From positions 62,001 through 126,000 of the forward strand of contig JAJUGN010000001.1 of assembly GCA_029265975.1 (NCBI GenBank): a DNA stretch of 64,000 nucleotides, in the 5' to 3' direction. Made by a program: the position numbers and the translations under genes. Source of the DNA: Clostridiales bacterium. Its GTDB lineage: Bacteria; Bacillota; Clostridia; Oscillospirales; Oscillospiraceae. Shown here piece by piece: positions 59,923 to 64,000 of the stretch. Numbering within the stretch: the first letter of the stretch is position 1; each line of letters starts with the position of its first letter. Under the pieces are notes generated by a model. That model saw nothing but the letters and a program-made list of their open reading frames with translations, was not told the DNA's origin and did no database searches.

Positions 59923-61077
59923 CTATTTTATTTCCTTTATAAGATCCTCATAATACGGGGACCCCGTGTATTTTTCGGTCATATTTACGGCCTCTCCCTC
60001 CGTCGACACAAAGGTGTCTGAGTAGAGAACCCCGTTGCCGTTCCTTAGTATGCTGGGGTGCAGGGTCAGGATCATGTTGGGCTTTATCTCCATCTTGACG
60101 CTTCTTCCTATGGAAATGCCGTCGCCCAGATCTATGCCCATGCCGTGTCCGGACCAGACTCCCGTTTCGCAGTTATGCTTTGCGACAACGTCCTCTACGG
60201 CAATCGCCACATCCGCTATAGTGTTTCCGGGCCTGAACTTTCTTCTGCCCGCCTCGAGCGCCTCCTTGACTATCTGCAGTACGTCGTATGCATCCTGATG
60301 CGCCTTTTTTGACATGAAAATCGGTCTGATTATCTGGGACCAGTAGCCGTATGGTCCCGCAGCCTCGCAGGAGTAGACGAAAATGTCGTCCGGACCGATT
60401 TGCTTGTTTATGGGCCTGTTTATAAACGGGTACGGCTCCGTCGAACGGCAGAGCACCAAAAGCTCCAGCGCTCCGCGGGAGCGGAGGAAGCCTTCGGCCA
60501 GTCCGATTATTTCAAGCTCGGTTTTTCCCGGCTCTATGAATTTCACAACCTGCTCGAAGGATTCTATCGCTATGTCGCAGGTGTACTGTATAAGGCTGAG
60601 CTCGTAAGCCGACTTGGGCGCTTTCTTTTCAACGAAGGCCGCAGTGATATCGACGAATTCGGCCTTTGTATCCTTTATCCGGTTCCAGAACGAAAGCGGA
60701 AGGTCGCCCATATTGGGTATTCCTATGCGGGGGCGCTCTCCGGGAAGGCTGTTAATAAAGTCGACTATTGCCCCCACCTGATTTTCCCTTAGGAGCACCT
60801 GCTCTTCCGGCAGTATGGATTTATACAGCGCGTGAAAGTGCGTATCGACCCTTCCGACCAGGGCGTAGGGCACTCCGCCCCTTTTCATGTAGCTGAACAT
60901 CCTGTTTATGTTCGGATAGAGATCCGTCATGAATTTCACGTCCGCCTCATACGCTATTGCGTTGGCCGCGTGGCATATCATGGCATCGACGCCGGTTTCC
61001 GCCATAAGCTCGTTAAGCAGCGCTGTCCTTCTTTCTCTCTCTGCGGCGCGTTCCTCGCCGGTCTTTGTAATTATCAT
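59923..61077 (-). CDS. M24 (creatinase/aminopeptidase P) family protein
   Basis: Two-domain creatinase-like layout; SGHGMGIDLGDG, IKPNMILTLHPSIL; metal-ligand positions apparently substituted. Confidence 0.85.
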   Translation of the reverse strand: MIITKTGEERAAERERRTALLNELMAETGVDAMICHAANAIAYEADVKFMTDLYPNINRMFSYMKRGGVPYALVGRVDTHFHALYKSILPEEQVLLRENQVGAIVDFINSLPGERPRIGIPNMGDLPLSFWNRIKDTKAEFVDITAAFVEKKAPKSAYELSLIQYTCDIAIESFEQVVKFIEPGKTELEIIGLAEGFLRSRGALELLVLCRSTEPYPFINRPINKQIGPDDIFVYSCEAAGPYGYWSQIIRPIFMSKKAHQDAYDVLQIVKEALEAGRRKFRPGNTIADVAIAVEDVVAKHNCETGVWSGHGMGIDLGDGISIGRSVKMEIKPNMILTLHPSILRNGNGVLYSDTFVSTEGEAVNMTEKYTGSPYYEDLIKEIK

Positions 61078-61186
61078 TCATTTCACCTTCCTGTCTGATT
61101 TTTTGTATCTTATTGTTTATTACCGGTCAGGCGCAATCATCAGGACAAAGAATGACTGCGCCGACCGATAAAAGAGGGGGGGCGGA

Positions 61187-63139
61187 TTATAACACGTCCA
61201 GGGCGGCGTGATAGCCCGTATAAATGGCTTTTCTCACGTTTGCAACGCCGGAGCAGTCTCCGATCGGTCTGAAGAAAGGCACGTCGCATTCGGCAAAGCG
61301 TTCAAGCAGCTCGCTTCTCGCCCTCAGCCCCACGCTGTAAATCACCGTGTCGGCCTCGATAAAATGCCGGCCGTTTGAATTTTCGACGTATACTCCCTTA
61401 TCCGTGACCTCCTTGCAGGTTGTGTTCACCATGTAGCTTATCCTGTCTGATAGTCTTTCGAACGTCTCCATTATCATGGGCTTGGTTATGTGGTTGGCCT
61501 GAACCGCGACGTCACCGGTCATTTCGACAACTACGACGTTCTTTCCAAGCTCGGCGAAGTGGAGGCCCGTCTCGCATCCAGTGAGGCCGCCGCCTATTAT
61601 AACTATTTTGTTTCCTACTTTTTCCGGATGCTCCTCTATATCCTTGCAGCTCAGGGCGCCGTTTTCGACAAGGCCCGGAATTTTAGGGACTATAATCGTG
61701 CTGCCCGCAGCCAGGATCAGAGCGTACGGCGCAAGCTCCTCGATCATTTCCGGAGTGGCCTCGACACCGGTGCGGACGTCTATCTTCGACTTTTTGACCA
61801 GATATATGAGATGCTCCTTGAACGCCTTAAGCTGAGTCTTGTGGCAGTCGTGAGACAGATAGTTCAGGGTCCCTCCAAGCTCCTTTTCCTTCTCGAAAAG
61901 AATAACCTCGTGTCCGCGCTCCGCGGCGGTCACGGCGGCCTTCATGCCTGCGGGCCCTCCGCCCACAACGACCACCCTGCGCGAGTGGGCCGGAGGCTGC
62001 CTCTGTATGATGTCGAGCAGCTCGTGTCCCACGTTCGGGTTTACGTCGCAGCCGAACTCGCCGTGGTCAAAGTTGCCGAGGCAGTTCATGCAGCGCACGC
62101 AGGGTGTGACGTCCAGCTCCCTGCACTCTCTCCATTTGTTTGGCGTCTGCGGATCAGCCAGTATCTGCCTGGCCATATATATTATGTCGGCGTCGCCGTC
62201 GCGTATTATGCGGTCGAGCTCCGCGGGGTCCGAGCCGTACCCTCCTACGGTCGCGACCGGAATTTTCACATGCTTTTTTACTTCTTTTGCAAGATACAGG
62301 TTGCAGCCCTCAGGCCCTCCGGGCACCATGATTCCCGGGAAGGTATACTGGTTTGTGGTATAGTAGGACCCTGCCGACATATGAATTATGTCTATGTATT
62401 CCTGCGCCATTACGGCAAACGCGCAGACATCCTCCAGCGTAATGCCGTTTTCCATGTGCTCGTCGCCGCTCATGCGGAATTCGACAAGCAGGGTGTCTCC
62501 GACCGCCTCGCGGACAGCCCTCAGTATTTCGAGCGGGAAACGCGCCCTGTTTTCCAGCGAGCCGCCGTATTCATCGGTCCTCCAGTTGGTCGCGGGCGAA
62601 AGGAACTGGGAGAAAAGCCAGCCGTGTCCTCCGTGAATCTGCACCATTTTGAAGCCGCAGTCGCGCATCATGACGGCCGCTCTCGCAAAGTCCCTGCACA
62701 CCTCGGCCATCGTTTCCTTGTCGAAGGCCTCCACCTGAACTCCGTCGTCGCGAACATACGAGTTGGGTCCGTGCGGATTAAGGCCGTTTATAAACCGCGG
62801 CCATGTGGTGTCCCCCGCGTGGTAGAGCTGTATGGACGGCACAGCGCCGTGGCGCGCAATCGCGGAGGCCATTTTCGTAAAATCGCTGCGGTACTTGAGC
62901 ATCGCAACGTCGCCCGATGTCTTGCGGCTCGCAAAGCGGCTGTCTATCGTGCATTCGCTTGTCGTTACGCCGCCGGCGCCGCCTCTCGCCTTATCCTCGA
63001 TATACATTATCCTTTTTTCGTCCGGAGCTCTGTGTTCCGGGCTTGTGGGCGTCATGGAGCAGGGACCCGCTATGATTCTGTTTCTGAAACGTACGTTTCT
63101 AATCACAAGAGGACTGAAAAGATTCGGATATTTTTTCAT
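61187..63139 (-). CDS. Old-yellow-enzyme/2,4-dienoyl-CoA reductase-type FAD, Fe-S, NAD(P) oxidoreductase
   Basis: OYE barrel (QLYHAGDTTWP, VQIHGGHGWLFSQFLSPATNWRTDEYGGSLENRARFPLEI), PCVRCMNCLGNFDHGEFGCDVNP cluster site, GGGPAGMKAAVTAAERGHEVILFEK and GGGLTGCETGLHFAELG. Confidence 0.94.
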   Translation of the reverse strand: MKKYPNLFSPLVIRNVRFRNRIIAGPCSMTPTSPEHRAPDEKRIMYIEDKARGGAGGVTTSECTIDSRFASRKTSGDVAMLKYRSDFTKMASAIARHGAVPSIQLYHAGDTTWPRFINGLNPHGPNSYVRDDGVQVEAFDKETMAEVCRDFARAAVMMRDCGFKMVQIHGGHGWLFSQFLSPATNWRTDEYGGSLENRARFPLEILRAVREAVGDTLLVEFRMSGDEHMENGITLEDVCAFAVMAQEYIDIIHMSAGSYYTTNQYTFPGIMVPGGPEGCNLYLAKEVKKHVKIPVATVGGYGSDPAELDRIIRDGDADIIYMARQILADPQTPNKWRECRELDVTPCVRCMNCLGNFDHGEFGCDVNPNVGHELLDIIQRQPPAHSRRVVVVGGGPAGMKAAVTAAERGHEVILFEKEKELGGTLNYLSHDCHKTQLKAFKEHLIYLVKKSKIDVRTGVEATPEMIEELAPYALILAAGSTIIVPKIPGLVENGALSCKDIEEHPEKVGNKIVIIGGGLTGCETGLHFAELGKNVVVVEMTGDVAVQANHITKPMIMETFERLSDRISYMVNTTCKEVTDKGVYVENSNGRHFIEADTVIYSVGLRARSELLERFAECDVPFFRPIGDCSGVANVRKAIYTGYHAALDVL

Positions 63140-63423
63140 TTTAGTGCCTTCCTGTCACAATACTTTTTATCTTCGGACACGGCAAAAAACATGTCCGGAA
63201 CTCGAATATACCGATATTATATACTATCAGTCTAAAAAAATCCAGTACCTATAACTTATTATCGTTATAAAAATTAAACAAATAAAAGTCCGAATTGCGT
63301 CCAGCGGCCGTCGAATGAGCTTGCGGATTATCTGAAAACAGGTCTTTTTGTCGGACATTTACTCTTTCCGATTAAAATTAACACGCTATATATAAATAGT
63401 CAAATTCAAATAACGTATTCAGT

Positions 63424-63442
63424 TCATAAGTTTTTCTTATGA
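63424..63442. promoter_or_regulatory. Candidate LysR-type operator
   Basis: TCATAAG-TTTTT-CTTATGA perfect inverted repeat containing T-N11-A, in the divergent lysR/oxidoreductase intergenic region. Confidence 0.5.
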
Positions 63443-63521
63443 GCCATTTACTGCAAGCTTAAGCTGTGATATAGTTTTCCTCGCGGTTTTTTTATCAAAA
63501 ATAACTGTTTGGGTGGATCGG

Positions 63522-64000
63522 ATGGACTTTGCAAGGATAAGGTACTTTGTGGACGTGGTCAAATTCGGCAGCTTTACCAAAGCGGCTCACGCAAATTACA
63601 TTTCGCAGACGGCAATAAGCCTCCAAATCGCGGCGCTTGAGTCCGAGCTCGGCATAAGGCTCATAAACAGAAGCAAAAAGGGCTTAACCGTAACGGAAGC
63701 GGGACGATCCTTTTACGACAGCTGCATTCAGATCCTGAGCCAGTATTCGCGCTCGGTGTCGATAGCAAAATGTGTGGATCAGGGCCTCTCCGGCAGAATT
63801 ACTCTCGGGGTTTCTCTCGGGATGAATAATCGCCATATTCACAACGCGATTTACGAACTTCTTGAGAAATACAAAGACGTGGCGATAATGATGCGCGCGG
63901 GCGCGCCTGCCGACCTGCGTCATATGCTGAAAGCGGTGGGAATAAATATGGCGGTGGCTCTTCCCTACGATTTTTATTCACTGCCGAATGTTACCATAGA
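63522..64000 (+). CDS. LysR family transcriptional regulator (3' end beyond window)
   Basis: Manual translation MDFARIRYFVDVVKFGSFTKAAHANYISQTAISLQIAALESELGIRLINRSKKGLTVTEAG; frame open to window end. Confidence 0.93.
   Translation, partial: MDFARIRYFVDVVKFGSFTKAAHANYISQTAISLQIAALESELGIRLINRSKKGLTVTEAGRSFYDSCIQILSQYSRSVSIAKCVDQGLSGRITLGVSLGMNNRHIHNAIYELLEKYKDVAIMMRAGAPADLRHMLKAVGINMAVALPYDFYSLPNVTI

Noticed and set aside
61490-63235. 581-aa plus-strand ORF opposite the oxidoreductase gene
   Set aside because: Antisense shadow ORF of a clear high-GC coding gene; low-complexity His/Arg/Val-rich translation without family motifs
1-64000. CRISPR arrays, transposons, prophage, biosynthetic gene clusters
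   Set aside because: No repeat-spacer periodicity, cas genes, transposase/integrase, phage structural proteins or NRPS/PKS domains seen on reading both strands

Overview
64-kb window, high-GC and compact, with mostly minus-strand operons typical of a spore-forming Bacillota/Clostridia chromosome (SLH domains, GerW/YtfJ, CarD, IspH-RpsA fusion). No CRISPR array, transposase, integrase or rRNA operon was seen. About 1-49 kb is mainly core genes: plsX-trmFO-topA-dprA; a TrmH-type methyltransferase, lysS, greA; ftsE-ftsX with an EnvC-like M23 hydrolase; RpiR-BaiN-cmk-plsC-ispH/rpsA; scpA-scpB-DUF2953-ytfJ; carD-ispD-ispF; rpoB-rpoC-L7Ae-rpsL-rpsG-fusA-tuf; DUF1385-prmC, recA-recX-rimO-pgsA. There is one tRNA-Leu(CAA). 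About 49-64 kb is accessory: a SulP transporter, a putative corrinoid-capture and ECF uptake locus, a MerR/GyrI regulator, a minimal amidohydrolase, and an old-yellow-enzyme plus pita-bread protein pair next to a divergent LysR. Main leads: (1) the 51.2-57.9 kb locus, which pairs an SLH-anchored alpha/alpha-barrel protein and a separate membrane-anchored DUF4430 protein with EcfT and an A-A'-S fused ECF protein, resembling a split transcobalamin/intrinsic factor; (2) a ~490-nt leader with promoter and intrinsic terminator in front of that locus, class unresolved; (3) a yybP-ykoY (Mn2+) riboswitch with a traceable antiterminator model before a P-type ATPase; (4) an M24-fold protein that appears to have lost four of five metal ligands. 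All calls were made by reading the sequence; no database search was run.
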